DNA from: Prosopocoilus inquinatus
Taxonomy: Eukaryota; Arthropoda; Insecta; Coleoptera; Lucanidae
Length of the DNA: 64,000 bases
Direction: 5' to 3'
NCBI GenBank assembly: GCA_036172665.1
Contig: CM069875.1
Coordinates: 15,779,806-15,843,805 of the forward strand
Shown here: one piece after another, positions 54,001-64,000 of the stretch
Layout of the letters: each line of letters starts with the position of its first letter
How positions within the stretch are numbered: position 1 is the stretch's first letter
Notes under the pieces: generated by a model
The model's input: only the letters and a program-made list of their open reading frames with translations
Database searches by the model: none
Told to the model about the DNA's origin: nothing
Translations under genes and position numbers: made by a program

Positions 54001-57000
54001 ATAGATGTGTAAGGATCGATTAGATACATCACAGGAACAACGCTAATACGTGTTGTTTCGTTCAAAACTATTTCCAGCTTCTGCTGCGTCCGAGAACTTT
54101 GTATCTCACATCAGAGTTACTGGAGTCCATTTAAACGTCAAATAACATGATAGATGAGTAAGGATCGATTAGATACATCACAGGAACAACGCTAATGCGT
54201 GTTGTTTCGTTTAAAACTATTTCCAGCTTCTGCTGCGTCCGAAAATTTCGTATCTCACATCAGAGTTACTGGAGTCCATCGAAACGTCAAATAACATGAT
54301 AGATGAGTAAGGATCGATTAGATACATCACAGGAACAACGCTAATGCGTGTTGTTTCATTTAAAACTATTTCCAGCTTCTGCTGCGTCCGAAAATTTCGT
54401 ATCTCACCTCAGAGATACTGGAGTCCATCCAAACGTCAAATAACATGATAGATGAGTAAGGATCGATTAGATACATCACAGGAAAAACGCTAATACGTGT
54501 TTGTTCGTTTAAAACTATTTCCAGCTCCTGCTGCGTCCAAAAACTTCGTATCTCACATCAGAGTTACTAGAGTCCGTCGAAACGTCAAATAACATGATAG
54601 ATGAGTAAGGATCGATTAGATACATCACAGGAACAACGCTAATGCGTGTTGTTTCGTTTAAAACTATTTCCAGCTTCAGCTGCGTCCGAGAACTTCGTAT
54701 CTCACTTCAGAGTTACTGGAGCCCATCCAAACGTCAAATAACATGACAGATGAGTAAGGATCGATTACATACATCACAGGAACAACGCTAATGCGTGTTG
54801 TTTCATTTAAAACTATTTCCAGCTTCTGCTGCGTCCGAAAATTTCTTATCTCACATCAGAGTTACTGGAGTCCATCGAAATGTCAAATAACATAGTAGCT
54901 AAGTAAGGATCGATTAGATACATCACAGGAACAACGCTAATACGTGTTGTTTCGTTGAAAACTATTTCCAGCTTCTGCTGCGTCCGAAACCTTTGTATCT
55001 CACATCAGAGTTACTGGAGTCCATCCAAACGTCAAATAACATGATAGATGAGTAAGGATCGATTAGATACATCACATCAACAACGCTAATACTTGTTGTT
55101 TCGTTTAAAACTATTTCCAGCTTCTGCTGCGTCCGAAAACGTCGTATCTCACATCAGAGTTACTGGAGTCCATCGAAACATCAAATAACATGATAGATAA
55201 GTAAGGATCGATTAGATACAGCACAGGAACAACGCTAATACGTGTTGTTTCGTTCAAAACTATTTCCAGCTTCTGCTGCGTCCGATAACTTTGTATCTCA
55301 CATCAGAGTTACTGGAGTCCATCCAAACGTCAAATAACATGATAGATGAGTAAGGATCGATTAGATACATCACAGGAACAACGCTAATGCGTGTTGTTTC
55401 GTTTAAAACTATTTCCAGCTTCTGCTGCGTCCGAAAATTTCGTATCTCACATAAAAGTTACTGGAGTCCATCGAAACGCCAAATAACATGATAGATGAGT
55501 AAGGATCGATTAGATACATCACAGGAACAACGCTAATGCGTGTTGTTTCGTTTAAAACTATTTCCAGCTTCAGCTGCGTCCGAGAACTTCTTATCTCACT
55601 TCAGAGTTACTGGAGCCCATCCAAACGCCAAATAACATGATAGATGAGTAAGGATCGATTAGATACATCACAGGAACAACGCTAATACGTGTTGTTTCGT
55701 TCAAAACCATTTCCAGCTTCTGCTGCGTCCGAGAACTTTGTATCTCACATCAGAGTTACTGGAGTCCATTCAAACATCAAATAACATGATAGATGAGTAA
55801 GGATCGATTAGATACATCACAGGAACAACGCTAATACGTGTTGTTTCGTTGAAAACTATTTCCAGCTTCTGCTGCGTCCGAAATCTTTGTATCTCACATC
55901 AGAGTTACTGGAGTACATCCAAACGTCAAATAACATGATAGATGAGTAAGGATCGATTAGATACATCACATCAACAACGCTAATACTTGTTGTTTCGTTT
56001 AAAACTATTTCCAGCTTCTGCTGCGTCCGAAAGCGTCGTATCTCACATCAGAGTTACTGGAGTCCATCGAAACATCAAATAAAACGATAGATAAGTAAGG
56101 ATCGATTAGATACAGCACAGGAACAACGCTAATACGTGTTGTTTCGTTCAAAACTATTTCCAGCTTCTGCTGCGTCCGATAACTTTGTATCTCACATCAG
56201 AGTTACTGGAGTCCATCCAAACGTCAAATAACATGATAGATGAGTAAGGATCGATTAGATACATCACAGGAACAACGCTAATGCGTGTTGTTTCGTTTAA
56301 AACTATTTCCAGCTTCTGCTGCGTCCGAAAATTTCGTATCTCACATCAAAGTTACTGGAGTCCATCGAAACGCCAAATAACATGATAGATGAGTAAGGAT
56401 CGATTAGATACATCACAGGAACAACGCTAATGCGTGTTCTTTCGTTTAAAACTATTTCCAGCTTCAGCTGCGTCCGAGAACTTCTTATCTCACTTCAGAG
56501 TTACTGGAGTCCATTGAAACGTCAAATAACATGATAGATGAGTAAGGATCGATTAGATACATCACAGGAACAACGCTAATGCGTGTTGTTTCATTTAAAA
56601 TTATTTCCAGCTTCTGCTGCGTCCGAAAATTTCGTATCTCACATCAGAGTTACTGGAGTCCATCGAAACGTCAAATAACATGATAGATGAGTAAGGATCG
56701 ATTAGATACATCACAGGAACAACGCTAATGCGTGTTGTTTCATTTAAAACTATTTCCAGCTTCTGCTGCGTCCGAAAATTTCGTATCTCACATCAGAGAT
56801 ACTGGAGTCCATCCAAACGTCAAATAACATGATAGATGAGTAAGGATCGATTAGATACATCACAGGAACAACGCTAATACGTGTTGTTTCGTTTAAAACT
56901 ATTTCCAGCTCCTGCTGCGTCCAAAAACTTCGTATCTCACATCAGAGTTACTAGAGTCCGTCGAAACGTCAAATAACATGATAGATGAGTAAGGATCGAT

Positions 57001-57038
57001 TAGATACATCACAGAAACAACGCTAATGCGTGTTGTTT
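48031..57038. repeat. 50-unit (7,450 bp) duplication
   Basis: 48,031-49,588 matches 55,481-57,038 at exactly 7,450 bp (50 x 149). Marks are gttcaaaaccat (48,250 and 55,700), gagtacatcc (48,462 and 55,912), gaaagcgtcg (48,580 and 56,030) and cacagaaacaac (49,560 and 57,010). The same segment also occurs at 22,961-24,518. Confidence 0.87.
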
Positions 57039-58079
57039 CATTTAAAACTATTTCCAGTTTCTGCTGCGTCCGAAAATTTCGTATCTCACATCAGAGTTAC
57101 TGGAGTCCATCGAAACGCCAAATAACATGATAGATGAGTAAGGATCGATTAGATACATCACAGGAACAACTCTAATGCGTGTTGTTTCGTTTAAAACTAT
57201 TTCCAGCTTCAGCTGCGTCCGAGAACTTCGTATCTCACTTCAGAGTTACTGGAGCCCATCCAAACGTCAAATAACATGATAGATGAGTAAGGATCGATTA
57301 CATACATCACAGGAACAACGCTAATGAGTGTTGTTTCATTTAAAACTATTTCCAGCTTGTGCTGCGTCCGAAAATTTCGTATCTCACATCAGAGTTACTG
57401 GAGTCCATCGAAACGTCAAATAACATAGTAGATAAGTAAGGATCGATTAGATACATCACAGGAACAACGCTAATACGTGTTATTTCGTTTAAAACTATTT
57501 CCAGCTTCTGCTGCGTCCGAAAACGTCTTACCTCACATCAGACTTACTGGAGTCCATCCAAACGTCAAATAACATGTTAGATAAGTAAGGATCGTTTAGA
57601 TACATCACAGGAACAACGCTAATGCGTGTTGTTTCTTTTAAAACTATTTCCAGCTTCAGCTGCGTCCGAGAACTTCGTATCTCACTTCAGAGTTACTGGA
57701 GCCCATCCAAACGTCAGATAACATGATAGATGAGTAAGGATCGATTACATACATCACAGGAACAACGCTAATGCGTGTTGTTTCATTTAAAACTATTTCC
57801 AGCTTGTGCTGCGTCCGAAAATTTCGTATCTCACATCAGAGTTACTGGAGTCCATCCAAACGTCAAATAACATGATAGATGAGTAAGGATCGATTAGATA
57901 CATCACAGGAACAACGCTAATACGTGTTGTTTCGTTTAAAACTATTTCCAGCTTCTGCTGCGTCCGAAAACGTCTTACCTCACATCAGACTTACTGGAGT
58001 CCATCCAAACGTCAAATAACATGTTAGATAATTAAGGATCGTTTAGATACATCACAGGAACAACGCTAATACGTGTTGT
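50565..58079. repeat. 43-unit (6,407 bp) duplication
   Basis: 50,565-51,672 matches 56,972-58,079 at 6,407 bp (43 x 149), anchored by caactct (50,760 and 57,167), ctaatgagtg, caaacgtcagataac (about 51,301 and 57,708) and ataattaagg. Just after, tttccggcttc (51,838 and 58,096) lies at 42 units, so one unit was removed in register in the right-hand copy. Confidence 0.83.
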
Positions 58080-61000
58080 TTCGTTGAAAACTATTTCCGG
58101 CTTCTGCTGCGTCCGAAATCTTTGTATCTCACATCAGAGTTACTGGAGTCCATCCAAACGTCAAATAACATGATAGATGAGTAAGGATCGATTAGATACA
58201 TCACAGGAGCAACGCTAATGCGTGTTGTTTCGTTTAAAACTATTTCCAGCTTCTGCTGCGTCCGAAAATTTCGTATCTCACATCAAAGTTACTGGAGTCC
58301 ATCGAAACGCCAAATAGCATGATAGATGAGTAAGGATCGATTAGATACATCACAGGAACAACGCTAATGCGTGTTGTTTCGTTTAAAACTATTTCCAGCT
58401 TCAGCTGCATCCGAGAACTTCGTATCTCACTTCAGAGTTACTGGAGCCCATCCAAACGTCAAATAACATGATAGATGAGTAAGGATCGATTACATACATC
58501 ACAGGAACAACGCTAATGAGTGTTGTTTCATTTAAAACTATTTCCAGCTTGTGCTGTGTCCGAAAATTTCGTATCTCAGATCAGAGTTACTGGAGTCCAT
58601 CGAAACGTCAAATAACATAGTAGATAAGTAAGGATCGATTAGATACATCACAGGAACAACGCTAATACGTGTTGTTTCGTTTAAAACTATTTCCAGCTTC
58701 TGCTGCGTCCGAAAACGTCTTACCTCACATCAGACTTACTGGAGTCCATCCAAACGTCAAATAACATGTTAGATAAGTAAGGATCGTTTAGATACATCAC
58801 AGGAACAACGCTAATACGTGTTGTTTCGTTGAAAACTATTTCCAGCTTCTGCTGCGTCCGAAATCTTTGTATCTCACATCAGAGTTACTGGAGTCCATCG
58901 AAACGCCAAATAACATGATAGATGAGTAAGGATCGACTAGATACATCACAGGAACAACGCTAATGCGTGTTGTTTCGTTTAAAACTATTTCCAGCTTCTG
59001 CTGCGTCCGAAAATTTCGTATCTCACATCAAAGTTACTGGAGCCCATCGAAACGCCAAATAACATGATAGATGAGTAAGGATCGATTAGATACATCACAG
59101 GAACAACGCTAATGCGTGTTGTTTCGTTTAAAACTATTTCCAGCTTCAGCTGCGTCCGAGAACTTTGTATCTCACATCAGAGTTACTGGAGTCCGTTCAA
59201 ACGTCAAATAACATGATAGATGAGTAAGGATCGATTAGATACATCACAGGAACAACGCTAATACGTGTTGTTTCGTTTAAAACTATTTCCAGCTTCTGCT
59301 GCGTCCGAAAACGTCTTACCTCACATCAGACTTACTGGAGTCCATCCAAACGTCAAATAACATGTTAGATAAGTAAGGATCGTTTAGATACATCACAGGA
59401 ACAACGCTAATACGTGTTGTTTCGTTGAAAACTATTTCCAGCTTCTGCTGCGTCCGAAATCTTTGTATCTCACATCAGAGTTACTGGAGTCCATCCAAAC
59501 GTCAAATAACATGATAGATGAGTAAGGATCGATTAGATACATCACAGGAACAACGCTAATGCGTGTTGTTTCGTTTAAAACTATTTCCAGCTTCTGCTGC
59601 GTCCGAAAATTTCGTATCTCACCTCAGAGATACTGGAGTCCATCCAAACGTCAAATAACATGATAGATGAGTAAGGATCGATTAGATACATCACAGGAAA
59701 AACGCTAATACGTGTTTGTTCGTTTAAAACTATTTCCAGCTCCTGCTGCGTCCAAAAACTTCGTATCTCACATCAGAGTTACTAGAGTCCGTCGAAACGT
59801 CAAATAACATGATAGATGAGTAAGGATCGATTAGATACATCACAGGAACAACGCTAATGCGTGTTGTTTCGTTTAAAACTATTTCCAGCTTCAGCTGCGT
59901 CCGAGAACTTCGTATCTCACTTCAGAGTTACTGGAGCCCATCCAAACGTCAAATAACATGACAGATGAGTAAGGATCGATTACATACATCACAGGAACAA
60001 CGCTAATGCGTGTTGTTTCATTTAAAACTATTTCCAGCTTCTGCTGCGTCCGAAAATTTCTTATCTCACATCAGAGTTACTGGAGTCCATCGAAACGTCA
60101 AATAACATAGTAGCTAAGTAAGGATCGATTAGATACATCACAGGAACAACGCTAATACGTGTTGTTTCGTTGAAAACTATTTCCAGCTTCTGCTGCGTCC
60201 GAAACCTTTGTATCTCACATCAGAGTTACTGGAGTCCATCCAAACGTCAAATAACATGATAGATGAGTAAGGATCGATTAGATACATCACATCAACAACG
60301 CTAATACTTGTTGTTTCGTTTAAAACTATTTCCAGCTTCTGCTGCGTCCGAAAACGTCGTATCTCACATCAGAGTTACTGGAGTCCATCGAAACATCAAA
60401 TAACATGATAGATAAGTAAGGATCGATTAGATACAGCACAGGAACAACGCTAATACGTGTTGTTTCGTTCAAAACCATTTCCAGCTTCTGCTGCGTCCGA
60501 TAACTTTGTATCTCACATCAGAGTTACTGGAGTCCATCCAAACGTCAAATAACATGATAGATGAGTAAGGATCGATTAGATACATCACAGGAACAACGCT
60601 AATGCGTGTTGTTTCGTTTAAAACTATTTCCAGCTTCTGCTGCGTCCGAAAATTTCGTATCTCACATAAAAGTTACTGGAGTCCATCGAAACGCCAAATA
60701 ACATGATAGATGAGTAAGGATCGATTAGATACATCACAGGAACAACGCTAATGCGTGTTGTTTCGTTTAAAACTATTTCCAGCTTCAGCTGCGTCCGAGA
60801 ACTTCTTATCTCACTTCAGAGTTACTGGAGCCCATCCAAACGCCAAATAACATGATAGATGAGTAAGGATCGATTAGATACATCACAGGAACAACGCTAA
60901 TACGTGTTGTTTCGTTCAAAACCATTTCCAGCTTCTGCTGCGTCCGAGAACTTTGTATCTCACATCAGAGTTACTGGAGTCCATTCAAACATCAAATAAC

Positions 61001-61483
61001 ATGATAGATGAGTAAGGATCGATTAGATACATCACAGGAACAACGCTAATACGTGTTGTTTCGTTGAAAACTATTTCCAGCTTCTGCTGCGTCCGAAATC
61101 TTTGTATCTCACATCAGAGTTACTGGAGTACATCCAAACGTCAAATAACATGATAGATGAGTAAGGATCGATTAGATACATCACATCAACAACGCTAATA
61201 CTTGTTGTTTCGTTTAAAACTATTTCCAGCTTCTGCTGCGTCCGAAAGCGTCGTATCTCACATCAGAGTTACTGGAGTCCATCGAAACATCAAATAACAC
61301 GATAGATAAGTAAGGATCGATTAGATACAGCACAGGAACAACGCTAATACGTGTTGTTTCGTTCAAAACTATTTCCAGCTTCTGCTGCGTCCGATAACTT
61401 TGTATCTCACATCAGAGTTACTGGAGTCCATCCAAACGTCAAATAACATGATAGATGAGTAAGGATCGATTAGATACATCACA
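52500..61483. repeat. 38-unit then 35-unit duplication
   Basis: 52,500-53,962 matches 58,162-59,624 at 5,662 bp (38 x 149): aaatagcatg (52,650 and 58,312), gctgcatccg, gctgtgtccg and ctcagatcag (52,914 and 58,576). From ctcacctcag (54,405 and 59,620) through 56,268/61,483 the offset is 5,215 bp (35 x 149). Exactly three units (447 bp) are missing from the right-hand copy near 59,620. Confidence 0.87.
53213..57037. repeat. Long-range duplicate, copy 2 (partner 20,693-24,517)
   Basis: This is a copy of 20,693-24,517 with few substitutions, for example tcgttttaaac at about 53,463 and gaaatgtcaaat at about 54,878. Parts of it were copied again: 48,031-49,588 is a 50-unit partner, and 58,162-61,483 repeats it at 38- then 35-unit offsets. 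The block therefore predates those later copies or was their source. Confidence 0.88.
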
Positions 61484-62437
61484 TCAACAACGCTAATACT
61501 TGTTGTTTCGTTTAAAACTATTTCCAGCTTCTGCTGCGTCCGAAAACGTCGTATCTCACATCAGAGTTACTGGAGTCCATCGAAACATCAAATAACATGA
61601 TAGATAAGTAAGGATCGATTAGATACAGCACAGGAACAACGCTAATACGTGTTGTTTCGTTCAAAACCATTTCCAGCTTCTGCTGCGTCCGATAACTTTG
61701 TATCTCACATCAGAGTTACTGGAGTCCATCCAAACGTCAAATAACATGATAGATGAGTAAGGATCGATTAGATACATCACAGGAACAACGCTAATGCGTG
61801 TTGTTTCGTTTAAAACTATTTCCAGCTTCTGCTGCGTCCGAAAATTTCGTATCTCACATAAAAGTTACTGGAGTCCATCGAAACGCCAAATAACATGATA
61901 GATGAGTAAGGATCGATTAGATACATCACAGGAACAACGCTAATGCGTGTTGTTTCGTTTAAAACTATTTCCAGCTTCAGCTGCGTCCGAGAACTTCTTA
62001 TCTCACTTCAGAGTTACTGGAGCCCATCCAAACGCCAAATAACATGATAGATGAGTAAGGATCGATTAGATACATCACAGGAACAACGCTAATACGTGTT
62101 GTTTCGTTCAAAACCATTTCCAGCTTCTGCTGCGTCCGAGAACTTTGTATCTCACATCAGAGTTACTGGAGTCCATTCAAACATCAAATAACATGATAGA
62201 TGAGTAAGGATCGATTAGATACATCACAGGAACAACGCTAATACGTGTTGTTTCGTTGAAAACTATTTCCAGCTTCTGCTGCGTCCGAAATCTTTGTATC
62301 TCACATCAGAGTTACTGGAGTACATCCAAACGTCAAATAACATGATAGATGAGTAAGGATCGATTAGATACATCACATCAACAACGCTAATACTTGTTGT
62401 TTCGTTTAAAACTATTTCCAGCTTCTGCTGCGTCCGA
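60207..62437. repeat. 8-unit (1,192 bp) tandem duplication
   Basis: 60,207-61,245 matches 61,399-62,437 at 1,192 bp (8 x 149). I saw no difference between the copies where I compared them, including the marks acataaaag, gttcaaaaccat and gagtacatcc. This looks like the most recent multi-unit event in the window. Confidence 0.88.
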
Positions 62438-63130
62438 AAATTTCGTTTCTCACATTAGAGTTACTGGAGTCCATCGAAACGCCAAATAACATGATAGATG
62501 AGTAAGGATGGATTAGATACATCACAGGAACAACGCTAATACGTGTTGTTTCATTTAAAACTATTTCCAGCTTCAGCTGCGTCCGAGAACTTCGTATCTC
62601 ACATCAAAGTTTCTGGAGTCCATCGAAACGCCAAATAACATGATAGATGAGTAAGGATCGATTAGATACATCACAGGAACAACGCTAATGCGTGTTGTTT
62701 CATTTAAAACTATTTCCAGCTTCTGCTGCGTCCGAAAACGTCGTATCTCACATCAGAGCTACTGGAGTCCATCGAAACGCCAAATAACATGATAGATGAG
62801 TAAGGATCGATTAGATACATCACAGGAACAACGCTAATACGTGTTGTTTCATTTAAAACTATTTCCAGCTTCAGCTGCGTCCGAGAACTTCGTATCTCAC
62901 ATCAAAGTTACTGGAGTCCATCGAAACGCCAAATAACATGATAGATGAGTAAGGATCGATTACACACATCACAGGAACAACGCTAATGCGTGTTGTTTCG
63001 TTTAAAACTATTTCCAGTTTCTGCTGCGTCCGAAAACGTCGTATCTCACATCAGAGCTACTGGAGTCCATCGAAACGCCAAATAACATGATAGATGAGTA
63101 AGGATCGATTAGATACAGCACAGGAACAAC
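62438..63130. repeat. 2-unit (298 bp) repeat
   Basis: tcatttaaaac with cttcagctgcg and cgagaacttcg followed by catcaaag recurs at about 62,550 and 62,848. cgtcgtatctcac with cagagctac recurs at 62,739 and 63,037. Both pairs are 298 bp (2 x 149) apart. The 62,438 edge is an abrupt switch from the duplicated block to a different class (tttcgtttctcacattag). Confidence 0.78.
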
Positions 63131-63599
63131 GCTAATACGTGTTGTTTCGTTCAAAACTATTTCCAGCTTCTGCTGCGTCCGAGAACTTTGTATCTCACAT
63201 CAGAGTTACTGGAGTCCATTCAAACGTCAAATAACATGATAGATGAGTAAGGATCGATTAGATACATCACAGGAACAACGCTAATACGTGTTGTTTCGTT
63301 TAAAACTATTTCCAGCTTCTGCTGCGTCCGAAAACGTCTTATGTCACATCAGACTTACTGGAGTCCATCCAAACGTCAAATAACATGTTAGATAAGGAAG
63401 GATCGTTTAGATACATCACAGGAACAACGCTAATACGTGTTGTTTCGTTTGAAACTATTTCCAGCTTCTGCTGCGTCCGATAATTTCGTATCTCACATCA
63501 GAGTTACTGGAGTCCATCCAAACGTCAAATAACATGATAGATAAATAAGGATTGATTAGATACATCACAGGAACAACGCTAATATGTGTTGTTTCGTTT

Positions 63600-63640
63600 A
63601 AAGCTATTTCCAGCTACTGCTGCATCCAAAACTTCGTATC
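63600..63640. repeat. Unit with 1-bp deletion
   Basis: Near 63,627 the sequence reads gcatccaaaacttcg where related units read gcgtccaaaaacttcg. One A of the run is lost. Confidence 0.75.
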
Positions 63641-63689
63641 TCACATCAGAGTTACTAGAGTCCATCGAAACTTCAAATAACATGATAGA

Positions 63690-63985
63690 TGAGTAAGGAT
63701 CGATTAGATACATCACAGGAACAACGCTAATGCGTGTTGTTTCGTTTAAAACTATTTCCAGCTGCTGCTGCGTCCGAAAATTTCGTACCTCACATTAGAG
63801 TTACTGGAGTCCATCGAAACGTCAAATAACATGATAGATGAGTAAGGATCGATTAGATACATCACAGGAACAACGCTAATGCGTGTTGTTTCGTTTAAAA
63901 CTATTTCCAGCTGCTGCTGCGTCCGAAAATTTCGTACCTCACATTAGAGTTACTGGAGTCCATCGAAACGTCAAATAACATAGTA
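63690..63985. repeat. Adjacent near-identical units (1-unit duplication)
   Basis: The unit with ccagctgctgctgcg and gtacctcacattag at 63,750-63,800 is followed 149 bp later (63,900-63,949) by the same combination. It is a single-unit duplication at the end of the window, unlike the multi-unit periods elsewhere. Confidence 0.75.
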
Positions 63986-64000
63986 GCTAAGTAAGGATCG

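Larger units (their letters stand above)
1..64000. repeat. 149-bp tandem satellite array, about 430 units
   Basis: Head-to-tail monomers fill the window. Unit starts are marked by ttactggag (variants atactggag, ttactagag) and recur every 149 bases: 1, 150, 299, 448, 597 and onward. Fixed landmarks in each unit are caaataacatgatagat (about 23-39), gtaaggatcgatta (42-55), gatacatcacaggaac (56-70), the AACAAC/GTTGTT dyad (69-90), aactatttccag (99-110), ctgctgcgtccga (114-126) and gtatctcacatcagag (134-149). Nine deletions found by eye (6, 1, 2, 2, 53, 53, 1, 2, 1 bp) predict a unit start at 63,950, where one is seen. Every unit I read has the same orientation, and most differ from each other by a few to a dozen substitutions. 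The array enters and leaves the window without a boundary. It is satellite DNA of centromeric or pericentromeric type; the family is not one I recognise. Confidence 0.99.

Noticed and set aside
1..64000. CRISPR array
   Set aside because: Repeats are contiguous 149-bp units without unique spacers; the variable parts are alleles of the same unit.
1..64000. Ribosomal, tRNA or other RNA gene clusters
   Set aside because: No rRNA or tRNA signature was seen in the unit; 149 bp with this composition matches no RNA gene I know, and tRNA-like A and B boxes were not found.
1..64000. Transposon or retroelement insertion in the array
   Set aside because: The phase count leaves no room for an insertion, and I saw no sequence unlike the unit.
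1..64000. Inverted blocks within the array
   Set aside because: Every unit I read is in the same orientation; no reverse-complement landmark such as ctgatgtgagatac appeared in the + strand.
1..64000. Telomeric repeats
   Set aside because: No run of TTAGG, TTAGGG or similar short telomere repeats was seen.
1..64000. Bacterial or viral origin
   Set aside because: No coding sequence in 64 kb and a long satellite with higher-order structure fit a eukaryotic chromosome only.

Overview
The whole window is one uninterrupted satellite DNA array. A 149-bp monomer is repeated head to tail from the first base to the last, always in the same orientation. Unit starts (the ttactggag motif and its variants) fall at 1, 150, 299, 448, 597 and so on. 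Nine small deletions that I found, totalling 121 bp, account exactly for the final phase: 64,000 + 121 = 430 x 149 + 51, and a unit start does fall at 63,950. The window therefore holds 430 units plus a 51-bp partial unit. I found no insertion, inversion, transposon, protein-coding gene, RNA gene, CRISPR array, origin or telomeric repeat. Neither edge of the array is in view, so its position on the chromosome cannot be read.

This is eukaryotic heterochromatin of centromeric or pericentromeric type, and the species cannot be named from the sequence. A typical unit is 39.6% G+C (31 C, 28 G) and carries 8 CpGs, an observed/expected ratio of about 1.37. That argues against a genome with heavy CpG methylation and is compatible with an insect or other invertebrate, which is inference only. 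The unit length is close to the 147 bp of a nucleosome core. Each unit has an imperfect dyad (AACAAC ... GTTGTT, unit positions 69-90), overlapped by a motif at 89-105 that resembles the 5' two thirds of the mammalian CENP-B box but lacks its CGGG end.

The units are not identical. They fall into recognisable variant classes at about six places in the monomer, and the order of classes shows nested higher-order duplication. Region by region: 1-9,970 is an older mosaic with 11-, 23- and 48-unit duplications. 9,975-18,710 is a tandem duplication with a 30-unit (4,470 bp) period. 18.7-23.7 kb carries segments copied again 174-175 units and 219 units downstream. 23,668-31,092 is a 26-unit (3,874 bp) tandem duplication. 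31.1-40 kb holds a 37/40-unit copy, a 15-unit duplication that carried along a 53-bp deletion, and a 5-unit duplication. 41.3-44.5 kb is an island of short 6-, 7- and 9-unit periods. 45.1-62.4 kb repeats material from 19-31 kb and is itself duplicated at 50-, 43/42- and 38/35-unit offsets, ending in an 8-unit duplication whose copies I could not tell apart by eye. 62.4-64 kb has 2-unit and 1-unit duplications.

Two 86-codon reading frames on the minus strand (20,060-20,320 and 45,875-46,135) are by-products of a copied 2-bp deletion that makes one unit 147 bp, a multiple of three; they are not genes. Nothing here looks like a gene system. The interest lies in the amplification history written in the variant order, a recurring three-unit variant cassette, and the possible protein-binding or structural motif in each unit. 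All boundaries were found by reading, not by alignment software, and are approximate to tens of bases.
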